Assembly (NCBI GenBank): GCA_041568735.1 | Contig: JBFFZG010000127.1 | Span: forward strand, 1-12,995 | DNA length: 12,995 bases | Reading direction: 5' to 3' | Origin: WTJY01 sp041568735 | Lineage (GTDB): Bacteria; Chloroflexota; Anaerolineae; Promineifilales; Promineifilaceae | Shown here: positions 6,772 through 12,995 of the stretch, piece after piece | Layout of the letters: the number at the start of each line of letters is the position of its first letter | How positions within the stretch are numbered: position 1 is the first letter of the stretch | The notes under the pieces: generated by a model | Told to the model about the DNA's origin: nothing | Database searches by the model: none | The model's input: only the letters and a program-made list of their open reading frames with translations | Translations under genes and position numbers: made by a program

Positions 6772-7653
6772 ATGTCAGCCAGGAGTCAGATGATGAGGTC
6801 CGGGAGGCGGTCCGCGATGGACATTTTTAGAAGTATTTTCGGGTCGAGTGATCCGCGCCACGTCATGATCGGGGGAATTCTAATCCTCGCCCTTTTCGCC
6901 TTTGAACTGTTTAATTTCGATACGACCCGCTACGCCCTGACCAATTTGCTCGGGGATGTGACCTTTGCCGGCATCGGCTGGGCAGCGATTCTGGCCGTGG
7001 CATTCTGTGCCATCGATTTTGCCGGACTCGCCCGCCTTTTTACCCCAGAGCGCGGGCGCAATGAGCCCCAATCGGTCTGGTATCTGATGGGAGCCTGGCT
7101 TCTCGGGGCGACGATGAATGCTGTGATGACCTGGTGGGCGGTTTCCCTGACTCTCCTGAATCACAATCTCGGCAACGAGGTCCTCGGCCGCGAACAGCTC
7201 CTGAAATTTGTGCCGATTTTTGTGGCCGTCCTGGTCTGGTTGACCCGCATTCTCTTCATCGGCTCCCTCACCGTCGCCGGCGAGCAGTTTCTCGATTCCC
7301 AGAGTGACGCTGACAGCAGCCCGCAGTTCAACAGCCGGCCGGCTCGCCAGCCGGTCTCCCGCCCAAGACCGGGTGCGGCCGCGAATGGGAGCAGCCGCCG
7401 CCCAGCTGCCCCCCGGCCGTCCGCAGGCAGCCGCATCAAGCGACCGGCTTCCGCCATGGTCGGATTTAATGGGGGGGGCAAACCTGCCGGTGGTGCCACA
7501 TTCGCTCCAGCTCAGGAGCAGGTGACGGCAGCTGCCGGTCCGGTGCGCGAACCAGGCGTTTCCGAATCGGGACCGATGCGCCGCCGACCGCCAATCATGT
7601 CCGCTTATCCGAACCGGAGCGGGCGATCCATGCAGGGAAAAGGACACGATTAA
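6772..7653 (+). CDS. Four-helix membrane protein with disordered Arg/Pro-rich C-terminal tail
   Basis: With the start at 6772 the product has 293 residues. A short basic N-terminus is followed by four predicted membrane helices at about 31-49, 63-85, 103-129 and 146-168. Polar residues Asp82 and Arg159 lie in or at the ends of helices 2 and 4. Residues 171-293 are low-complexity, rich in Pro, Arg, Gly, Ala and Ser, with no predicted fold and a strong positive charge. If the membrane topology is N-in/C-in, the tail would be cytoplasmic and could bind nucleic acid, peptidoglycan precursors or acidic proteins. I do not recognise the family. It is the first gene behind the operator-rich promoter at 6559-6633 and is followed after 73 bases by a membrane-anchored lytic transglycosylase. 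The pairing suggests a joint envelope role, for example secretion, DNA transfer, wall remodelling or lysis. Function is open. Confidence 0.78.
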   Translation: MSARSQMMRSGRRSAMDIFRSIFGSSDPRHVMIGGILILALFAFELFNFDTTRYALTNLLGDVTFAGIGWAAILAVAFCAIDFAGLARLFTPERGRNEPQSVWYLMGAWLLGATMNAVMTWWAVSLTLLNHNLGNEVLGREQLLKFVPIFVAVLVWLTRILFIGSLTVAGEQFLDSQSDADSSPQFNSRPARQPVSRPRPGAAANGSSRRPAAPRPSAGSRIKRPASAMVGFNGGGKPAGGATFAPAQEQVTAAAGPVREPGVSESGPMRRRPPIMSAYPNRSGRSMQGKGHD

Positions 7654-7672
7654 AAAAAAATCGGTCGGACCG
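7652..7672 (-). terminator. Short hairpin with T-tract on the minus strand
   Basis: CGGTCGGACCG at 7662-7672 can fold into a 4-bp stem with a 3-base loop. On the minus strand it is followed by nine T residues (the A-run at 7652-7660). It would act on antisense transcription, not on the plus-strand genes. The stem is short and it may be just an A-tract between two genes of one transcript. Confidence 0.25.
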
Positions 7673-7726
7673 GATCTCCAGGTGAAGCTGCCTTCGTGAA
7701 AAGAACCAGAACGTGGTAAAAATCTC

Positions 7727-8776
7727 ATGGCTCGTCTAAATCGGCCTGAAATCACAGAAAGACGCGTGGGAAAATCGATGAAATTCGCCAACCGGACCCT
7801 GGCAGGTGTAGACCAGATACGCATGGGATACCCGACTGATCGGCGTTATGAGGCTCGCCAGGCAAATGGTGATGGTCAAATCGAGACCAGTCGCTGGGAA
7901 GGAGAAGCGCCCCTTCACTTTCAAGAAGGAGCGGAATGGGTCGATCCTTACGAGACCTACGAACCGGAATTCACTTTGGAAGAGGTGTATTATCTGAACC
8001 CGGAGGTAAATTGGCCTGAAGAAATCCTTCTCCAGGATGAAGATGAGATCGAGTACCAACTGGATCCTAATTTCCGAAGAGCGGCAGACACAAACCCGAG
8101 TACCTACTTGATGCTGGGTGTGGTGTTGATCGTTGCTTTTCTTCTGGTTCTGTTTGGCCTCTGGAATCTTTCGGAAGGGGCCTTCCCTCAGGCGGAGATG
8201 CAGCCGGGAATGGCTCCTGCTGCTGATGCCGGCAACCCACAGATGAGAGAGGTCGAAATTGTCCCTCAGATAGGCAGCGGGGAAATCGCCGCCTTTTTTG
8301 CCCCATCCGTTCAATACTGGGGGAAAGAGATTGCAGCCTGGGCGACCAACCACAACCTCGACCCGAACATGGTCGCTACGGTCATGCAGATCGAGTCGTG
8401 CGGCGATCCATCAGCCGTCTCCAGGGCTGGTGCAACCGGGCTGTTCCAGGTCATGCCGTTCCACTTCACCGATGGGGAAAATGCCTTCGATCCCGATACC
8501 AATGCTTTGCGTGGAATGAATTATTTAGCCGACAGGCTTGTCCAGACCAATGGCGACATCGGGCGTGCGTTTGCCGGTTACAATGGCGGCCATGTAGCGG
8601 CAGCCTCCGGTTGGGACAGCTGGGTCGACGAGACGAGGCGTTATTACCGTTGGTCGACTGGAATATATGCGGAGGCGGTCGAGAACAAGCCAAGCAGTGA
8701 AACCCTGGACGCCTGGATGGCTGCCGGTGGCGCGAGTCTTTGTGCCCAGGCCGAAGCGGAGCTGGGGTTGCGGTAA
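7727..8776 (+). CDS. Membrane-anchored SLT-domain lytic transglycosylase
   Basis: The 349-residue product has an acidic, low-complexity N-terminal region of about 125 residues. One membrane helix follows at about 127-149 (TYLMLGVVLIVAFLLVLFGLW), then an extracytoplasmic SLT (lysozyme-like) domain at about 205-310. Catalytic Glu223 lies in the MQIESCGDPSAVS motif; GATGLFQVMP and FAGYNGGHVAA are the expected later motifs. SLT enzymes cut the MurNAc-GlcNAc bond of peptidoglycan with 1,6-anhydro product formation. The type II topology puts the catalytic part on the wall side and the acidic tail in the cytoplasm. ATG 7727 has no clear RBS; ATG 7778, after GGGAAAATCG, is an alternative start that loses only 17 residues. 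The codons at the start are more AT-rich than in neighbouring genes. It is the last gene of the unit and ends 37 bases before a strong terminator. Confidence 0.88.
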   Translation: MARLNRPEITERRVGKSMKFANRTLAGVDQIRMGYPTDRRYEARQANGDGQIETSRWEGEAPLHFQEGAEWVDPYETYEPEFTLEEVYYLNPEVNWPEEILLQDEDEIEYQLDPNFRRAADTNPSTYLMLGVVLIVAFLLVLFGLWNLSEGAFPQAEMQPGMAPAADAGNPQMREVEIVPQIGSGEIAAFFAPSVQYWGKEIAAWATNHNLDPNMVATVMQIESCGDPSAVSRAGATGLFQVMPFHFTDGENAFDPDTNALRGMNYLADRLVQTNGDIGRAFAGYNGGHVAAASGWDSWVDETRRYYRWSTGIYAEAVENKPSSETLDAWMAAGGASLCAQAEAELGLR

Positions 8777-8813
8777 AAATTTCACAGCCTGGAAGTGATT
8801 TGGATCTTCTCTG

Positions 8814-8845
8814 GTGCGGTGACAGCGATCACCGCACTTTTTTTT
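8814..8845 (+). terminator. Strong intrinsic terminator after the transglycosylase gene
   Basis: A perfect 9-bp stem, GTGCGGTGA (8814-8822) and TCACCGCAC (8829-8837) with loop CAGCGA, is followed directly by eight T residues (8838-8845). It closes the transcription unit that begins at the promoter at 6583-6610 and insulates it from the lipoprotein gene downstream. Confidence 0.93.
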
Positions 8846-8863
8846 AGTGCTTACCTCGTTCTA

Positions 8864-8891
8864 TTGCATTGAAGGCATAATCGAGTAATCT
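8864..8891 (+). promoter_or_regulatory. Putative promoter of the propeller lipoprotein-SDR unit
   Basis: TTGCAT at 8864-8869 and TAATCT at 8886-8891 are 16 bases apart, directly after the terminator. The start would be near 8898, leaving about 11 bases before ATG 8909 and no room for a normal Shine-Dalgarno. Since the terminator should block read-through, a promoter is needed here; this pair is the best by eye. Confidence 0.4.
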
Positions 8892-8908
8892 TGGTTAATA
8901 CCGCTTTC

Positions 8909-10294
8909 ATGACAGGTTCCAACAGACATTTGCTGATCCCCCTGCTTTTTTTATTCGGCATCGTCATGCTGTTGGCGGCCTGCGTTGAAGCCCCAACCTC
9001 GCCATCCTCCCCTATTGAAGATCAGGCAGCGCCCACCGGGGAAGAGGCGATCGAAACCACGCCTTTACCGGAACCAGACGATGATCTGATTGAATCCCAG
9101 GAAGAACCGGAGCCTGACCCGCCAGCCACAAAGGAAGATCCACGTCCGACCGGTCGCATCGCATTTATCAACCAGAATGGGCAGCTGGCGACGATGGACC
9201 CGGAAGGACGCGACCAGCGTGTCTTGAGCCAGGGGAGTACCGTGTTCCAGTTTCCGGCCTGGTCCCCGGTTTCACAGTCAATCGCCGTTATCGGGTCGAA
9301 CCGCAGCCAGGCCGGGATCTACATTTTCGAAGATTCGGATGACAGCGAAGGGCTCGAAATCTACAGTCACGCCGAAAACGCCCCGATCTATCTCTACTGG
9401 ACTCCAGATGGCCGGTTTGTCAGCTTTATTGCCCGCAGTGACGAGGGGCTGGCTTTTCATCTGGTGCCGGCCGACGGATCGACCAAAGGGGAAATTTTGA
9501 CGACCGGGCAGCCGTTTTACTGGCAGTGGCTGCCCAATAATCGCCAGGCCCTGATCCACGCCGGATCTGACCGGCTTTCTTTTCTCGATCTCGATGGGCA
9601 GGAGACTTCGACCGGTCTCGGCAAAAATGGGATATTTCAGGCGCCTGCCGTCAGCCCCGATCTGCAGTATTTCGCCTACCAGCAGGCTTCCTCACGGGGA
9701 CGAACGATCCAGATAAAAAATCTACCCCGGGATGAAATCGCCTACGAAGCAGCGCACCAGGGCGTGCTGGCGATGGCCTGGAATCCGCAGGCGATTCAGC
9801 TGGCCTTCACCAATCCCGCTTCGGCAAACTCATTCTTTGGCCCGCTGCTGCTCTGGGAGGAAGGATCGGAGTCGGCCGCGACCCTGGTCAATGAGGATGT
9901 CATCTCCTTTTTTTGGGCGCCAAACGGCCGCCATATCGCCTTTTTTACGCTGGCCGATCTCAGCCAGCAGACCCATACCAACAAATTTCGCCGCAGCCGC
10001 CCCGTGCAGCAGAATCGGCCGTTTTTAACCCTGGGCATCGTCGACCTGGAAACCCGCGCGGTACGCTATCTGACTCGTTTCCAGCCACCTCGCCTGATCA
10101 TTACCCAGTTTATTCCATTTTTTGACCAGTACGCTCAAAGCCATCGACTCTGGTCGCCCGACAGCAAATCCATCGTTCTCTCGGCGATCAGCAATGAAAA
10201 TGTGCCGGAAATTCTCGTCGTATCCATAGACGGACAGTTGAGCCGGTCGATTGGAGAGGGGGTTTCCGCGTTCTGGAGTCAGCAAGAGAAATAG
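8909..10294 (+). CDS. Lipoprotein with TolB/WD40-like beta-propeller
   Basis: The product of 461 residues from ATG 8909 has a lipoprotein signal peptide with lipobox LLAAC, so Cys25 would be the lipidated residue. An in-frame TTG at 8891 would add six residues and cannot be excluded. Residues about 26-75 form a Pro/Glu/Asp-rich linker. The remainder is a beta-propeller of the TolB/PD40 type. The W-S/T-P-D-G-like motif recurs at residues 118, 164, 207, 248, 291, 336 and 415, spaced by 41-46 except for the last gap of 79, where one degenerate repeat seems to be missing. That suggests about eight blades. Such lipoproteins usually serve as surface scaffolds or sensors; no catalytic motif is seen, and the partner is unknown. 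The SDR-fold gene starts 8 bases after the stop, so the two are probably co-translated. Confidence 0.83.
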   Translation: MTGSNRHLLIPLLFLFGIVMLLAACVEAPTSPSSPIEDQAAPTGEEAIETTPLPEPDDDLIESQEEPEPDPPATKEDPRPTGRIAFINQNGQLATMDPEGRDQRVLSQGSTVFQFPAWSPVSQSIAVIGSNRSQAGIYIFEDSDDSEGLEIYSHAENAPIYLYWTPDGRFVSFIARSDEGLAFHLVPADGSTKGEILTTGQPFYWQWLPNNRQALIHAGSDRLSFLDLDGQETSTGLGKNGIFQAPAVSPDLQYFAYQQASSRGRTIQIKNLPRDEIAYEAAHQGVLAMAWNPQAIQLAFTNPASANSFFGPLLLWEEGSESAATLVNEDVISFFWAPNGRHIAFFTLADLSQQTHTNKFRRSRPVQQNRPFLTLGIVDLETRAVRYLTRFQPPRLIITQFIPFFDQYAQSHRLWSPDSKSIVLSAISNENVPEILVVSIDGQLSRSIGEGVSAFWSQQEK

Positions 10295-10302
10295 AGGGAC
10301 AC

Positions 10303-11400
10303 GTGCAGTTTAAATCGGCATTTATCACCGGAGGGTCCGGCTACATCGGCCGGCGAGTTGTCAGCAAACTGATTGAACGAGGAATCCGTGTCAAGGCCCT
10401 GGCCCGCTCCGAGCAGGCGGCGGCCGCGCTCCAATCGCTCGGGGCCAAACCGATCCTCGGCGAACTGCTGGATGCGGAAATCTTGTGGGAAGGGATGGCC
10501 GGCTGCGATCTCGTTTTCCACATGGCGGCCGCCATCAGCCCGGGTGAGGAAGACTGGCGAGAAACGGAACGGATCAATGTCGAGGGAACCCGCCAGGTCC
10601 TGACACTGGCCCACGAAGCCGGGGTGCGTAAAATAATCTACACGAGCACCATTCGCGTATTAGGCGATACGAAAGGGGAGCTGGTCGACGAGACCTTTGC
10701 CGCCGATGGGTCGCAGGCCAATCAGGTAGAACGAACCCGCTGGCTGGCCCATTACGACGTCGCCCTGCCGTTAATTGAAAAGGGAGCGCCCATTGTCATC
10801 GTCATGCCCGGTGAAGTGTATGGACCGGCTGATCCCGGCCCGATCGGACAGCTCCTGGAAAAATTTTATTTCCGGCAGTTTCCCTTTCCCTTCCTGATCG
10901 CTCCCAATACGGTCTTCACCTTTGCGCACGTCGACGATGTCGCGGAGGGGCACCTGCTGGCGGCGGAAAAAGGGCGAATCGGAGAGAGCTACATCCTGGC
11001 CGGGCCGGCCGTCTCCATCGGCGAAATGGTCGACTTCTGGGCCCGGCTGACCGGCAAGCGCCCCCCCGATTTCCACGTGCCGGCCCGGCTGGCCCGCCTG
11101 GTATCGCCGCTCGTCGACGAGGTGGGGCGGGCCGTCGATCTGCCGGAGCCGTATCTCTCGGCGCTGTTGGGGGTGGCGGGCTCAACCTACATGGCCTCGG
11201 CCGAGAAGGCAATCAGCGAGCTGGGCTGGCGGCTGCGTCCCATCCAGGTCGGCTTCCTGGAAACCTTCGCCGCGCTGGCGGCCGATAAAGCGGCCCATCC
11301 CCTTCCCCTGAACCGGGAGAGAGAGCTGGCGACCATGGCCCTCGGGCTGGCCGGCCTCCTCTTCGTCGTCTGGGTTGCGCGCCGCTGGCTGAAGCCTTAA
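10303..11400 (+). CDS. Extended SDR-fold (NAD-dependent epimerase/dehydratase-like) protein with C-terminal membrane helix
   Basis: The 365-residue protein starts with GTG 10303, 4 bases after a GAGGG RBS and 8 bases after the previous gene. The Rossmann fold is clear: FITGGSGYIGRRV near the N-terminus binds the dinucleotide, DLVFHMAA and NVEGTRQVLTLAHEAGVRKIIYTST follow as in extended SDRs, and the catalytic Ser/Thr region is at residues 114-116. Where the family has Tyr-x-x-x-Lys, this protein has VERTR (Val142, Arg146), so both catalytic residues look replaced. PGEVYGPADPG and the later substrate-domain segments are normal. A hydrophobic helix near 345-360, followed by RRWLKP, looks like a tail anchor. 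The fold is certain. Oxidoreductase activity is doubtful, and it may act as an NAD(P)-binding regulator or assembly factor. Confidence 0.85.
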   Translation: MQFKSAFITGGSGYIGRRVVSKLIERGIRVKALARSEQAAAALQSLGAKPILGELLDAEILWEGMAGCDLVFHMAAAISPGEEDWRETERINVEGTRQVLTLAHEAGVRKIIYTSTIRVLGDTKGELVDETFAADGSQANQVERTRWLAHYDVALPLIEKGAPIVIVMPGEVYGPADPGPIGQLLEKFYFRQFPFPFLIAPNTVFTFAHVDDVAEGHLLAAEKGRIGESYILAGPAVSIGEMVDFWARLTGKRPPDFHVPARLARLVSPLVDEVGRAVDLPEPYLSALLGVAGSTYMASAEKAISELGWRLRPIQVGFLETFAALAADKAAHPLPLNRERELATMALGLAGLLFVVWVARRWLKP

Positions 11401-11621
11401 CTTCAGCCGGCATTTCCATTCCCCGATCGCCGGACCGTCGAAGCTTCCCGGCTGTGGACGGCCGTTCCCGGGCGGTTTGGGTGATCCGCAATTTGCCGCC
11501 CGGCCGGCCGCCTCTCCTGCCCCTTTCTCGATCGGGTGACACGGCTGTCTCCTGATGATCTGGCGCCCAATCGTCGATTTCTCGAATTCAAATGTGAGAT
11601 TTATCGCCCTCTAATTTTGTT

Positions 11622-11648
11622 CTGACAGAGAATTGAGATCATTAAACA
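11622..11648 (+). promoter_or_regulatory. Putative dnaK promoter
   Basis: CTGACA (11622-11627) and TAAACA (11643-11648) are 15 bases apart, a short spacer. The expected start near 11655 falls at the left edge of CIRCE, as in known HrcA-controlled promoters. This placement is the main support; the -10 match is only fair. Confidence 0.45.
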
Positions 11649-11656
11649 TGCGTTTT

Positions 11657-11683
11657 TTAGCACTCTGGTTGCGTGAGTGCTAA
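11657..11683. promoter_or_regulatory. CIRCE operator (HrcA binding site)
   Basis: TTAGCACTC (11657-11665), nine bases, then GAGTGCTAA (11675-11683): both arms match the consensus CIRCE inverted repeat at every position, with the standard N9 spacer. HrcA binds it and represses chaperone genes until heat or misfolding stress. It lies about 80 bases before dnaK, so dnaK is predicted to be heat-shock-induced through HrcA. Confidence 0.96.
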
Positions 11684-11765
11684 ATTCAGTAGCGATCAAT
11701 TAGAAATTATCCCGAAGATATCTCTTTACCCATGATTAAATTGGGATCCGGAGGAAACCTGAAAG

Positions 11766-12995
11766 ATGAGTAAAATTATTGGAATCGACCTGGGAACGAC
11801 CAACTCGGTCGTTTCCGTCATGGAAGGCGGGAGCCCGGTGGTTATCCCCTCCGCGGAAGGGGGCAACACCGTCCCTTCCATCGTCGCTTTTAACAAAAGC
11901 GGCGAACGGCTTGTCGGCCAGACAGCCAAGCGGCAGGCGGTCGTCAACCCGGAAAACACGATTTATTCCGTCAAGCGCCTGATGGGCCGGCGCGTAGACG
12001 ACCCGGAAACCGAGCGGACCAAAACGATGGTTTCTTATGAAATCGTTGGCGGGCCGCAGGGCGATGCCCGGGTCAACATTCCCATTATCAACAAAAATTA
12101 CTCGCCGCAGGAAATTTCTGCCATCGTCCTGCAGAAGCTGAAGCGGGATGCGGAGGCTTACCTCGGCGAGCCGGTATCCAAGGCGGTGATCACCGTTCCG
12201 GCCTATTTCAACGACAGCCAGCGCCAGGCGACCAAGGACGCCGGCCGGATCGCCGGCCTGGAAGTTATGCGCATCATCAACGAGCCGACGGCGGCCGCCC
12301 TGGCCTACGGGCTCGACAAAAAGGATACCAGCCGCATCCTGGTCTTTGATCTTGGTGGTGGAACCTTTGACGTCTCGGTGCTCGAAGTCGGCGACGGCGT
12401 GATCGAAGTGCTGGCCACGAACGGGGATACCCATCTCGGCGGTGATGACTGGGACCAGCGCATCGTGACCTGGTTGATCAGTGAATTCAAAAAGGACCAG
12501 GGGATTGACCTGAGCCAGGATCGACAGGCGATCCAGCGGCTGCGCGAAGCGGCCGAGAAGGCGAAAATTGAGCTCTCGACGCTGATGCAGACGGAGGTCA
12601 ACCTGCCCTTCATAACGGCTGACGCCTCAGGTCCCAAGCACCTGAATTTGACCCTCACCCGGGCCAAATTTGAGCAGATGACTGAAGACCTGGTGGATCG
12701 GCTGCGCAAGCCGTTCGAGCAGGCGCTGCAGGACGCCGCCCTGACCAGCGTCCAGGAAGTGGTGCTGGTCGGCGGGTCGACCCGCATGCCGATGGTGCAG
12801 GCGCTGGTCACGGAATTGACCGGCAAGACCCCCAACAAGAGCGTGAATCCGGATGAAGTCGTCTCGATTGGGGCGGCGTTCCAGGGTGGGGTGCTCGCCG
12901 GTGACGTCAAGGACGTGGTCCTGCTCGATGTCACCCCCCTCAGCCTGGGTCTGGAGACGCTGGGCGGCGTGATGACCACCCTGATTCCGCGCAAC
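11766..12995 (+). CDS. dnaK: Chaperone DnaK (Hsp70), N-terminal 410 residues, cut by the right edge
   Basis: The frame from ATG 11766 runs open to the last base (410 codons of about 620-640). It covers nearly all of the ATPase domain and the start of the substrate-binding domain: MSKIIGIDLGTTNS phosphate loop 1, AVITVPAYFNDSQRQATKDA, RIINEPTAAALAYG, VFDLGGGTFDVSVLE, ATNGDTHLGGDDWD, VVLVGGSTRMP, and VLLDVTPLSLGLET after the linker. The lobe-I segment after MGRRVDD contains the long insert also present in E. coli DnaK and absent from Bacillus DnaK. The VLEVGDG segment has the short form. This combination is what I recall of Chloroflexus DnaK. DnaK binds exposed hydrophobic peptide segments and releases them on nucleotide exchange with DnaJ and GrpE. 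A GGAGG RBS at 11750-11754 is 11 bases before the start. Control by HrcA is predicted from the CIRCE site; hrcA and grpE are not upstream. Confidence 0.98.
   Translation, partial: MSKIIGIDLGTTNSVVSVMEGGSPVVIPSAEGGNTVPSIVAFNKSGERLVGQTAKRQAVVNPENTIYSVKRLMGRRVDDPETERTKTMVSYEIVGGPQGDARVNIPIINKNYSPQEISAIVLQKLKRDAEAYLGEPVSKAVITVPAYFNDSQRQATKDAGRIAGLEVMRIINEPTAAALAYGLDKKDTSRILVFDLGGGTFDVSVLEVGDGVIEVLATNGDTHLGGDDWDQRIVTWLISEFKKDQGIDLSQDRQAIQRLREAAEKAKIELSTLMQTEVNLPFITADASGPKHLNLTLTRAKFEQMTEDLVDRLRKPFEQALQDAALTSVQEVVLVGGSTRMPMVQALVTELTGKTPNKSVNPDEVVSIGAAFQGGVLAGDVKDVVLLDVTPLSLGLETLGGVMTTLIPRN

Larger units (their letters stand above)
11401..11765. other. Noncoding region between the SDR gene and dnaK
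   Basis: No convincing gene is seen on either strand. The left part (to about 11540) is GC-rich and holds an 8-bp inverted repeat CCGGGCGG (11468-11475) / CCGCCCGG (11496-11503) with a 20-base loop and no T-run, a weak candidate for a transcript-end structure. From about 11580 it becomes AT-rich and contains the dnaK promoter and CIRCE operator. The dnaK leader after CIRCE is about 80 bases long. Confidence 0.7.

Noticed and set aside
6645..6830. 61-codon frame starting at ATG 6645
   Set aside because: No RBS, overlaps the well-supported membrane-protein start, and shows no domain.
9262..9280. GTTTCAC half-site similar to parS
   Set aside because: Only one arm matches; the second arm of the 16-bp palindrome is absent and the site lies inside a lipoprotein gene.
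12305..12994. 229-codon minus-strand frame
   Set aside because: It is antisense to dnaK; Ser/Arg/Thr-rich translation without domain features.

Overview
The window looks like chromosomal DNA of a GC-rich member of the Chloroflexota, probably of the Anaerolineae/Caldilineae side. The best evidence is the DnaK fragment at the right end. It reads like Chloroflexus-type DnaK: it has the long insert in the first nucleotide-binding lobe and the short Gram-positive-like form further on. A perfect CIRCE element precedes it. Lipoproteins with Pro/Thr-rich or acidic linkers, a PfkB-parA-parB cluster and a CbbX-type AAA+ protein fit such a genome. This assignment is an inference from remembered family features, not from a search. 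No rRNA, tRNA, CRISPR array, transposase or integrase was seen.

Layout, left to right. (1) 1-938, minus strand: the N-terminal half of an ABC-F (Uup-like) ATPase that runs off the left edge. (2) 1058-2272, plus: a lipoprotein alpha/beta-hydrolase, divergent from the ABC-F gene. The short gap holds a palindromic -10 element placed so that the hydrolase mRNA would be leaderless. (3) 2423-6540, plus: a closely spaced set of four genes, namely PfkB-type sugar kinase, ParA, ParB, and a CbbX/SpoVK-type AAA+ ATPase with an unusual beta-rich N-terminal domain. (4) 6541-6771: an AT-rich control region with a strong sigma-A-type promoter and palindromes resembling the GAAC-N4-GTTC LexA box. (5) 6772-8776, plus: a four-helix membrane protein with a disordered tail, then a membrane-anchored SLT lytic transglycosylase, closed by a strong terminator at 8814-8845. 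(6) 8909-11400, plus: a TolB/WD40-like propeller lipoprotein and, 8 bases later, an extended SDR-fold protein that seems to have lost the YxxxK catalytic pair. (7) 11401-11765: a noncoding region with the CIRCE operator. (8) 11766-12995, plus: dnaK, cut by the right edge.

How they may work together. ParA and ParB are the chromosome segregation pair, and the kinase and AAA+ genes are probably co-transcribed with them. The membrane protein and transglycosylase form their own unit, apparently under a dedicated repressor, perhaps LexA. If so, this is a damage-inducible cell-wall cassette, and it is the most interesting hypothesis in the window. DnaK is predicted to be under HrcA heat-shock control. 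Several plus-strand genes (hydrolase, parA, parB, the AAA+ gene) lack a clear Shine-Dalgarno sequence, while pfkB, the membrane-protein gene and dnaK have good ones.
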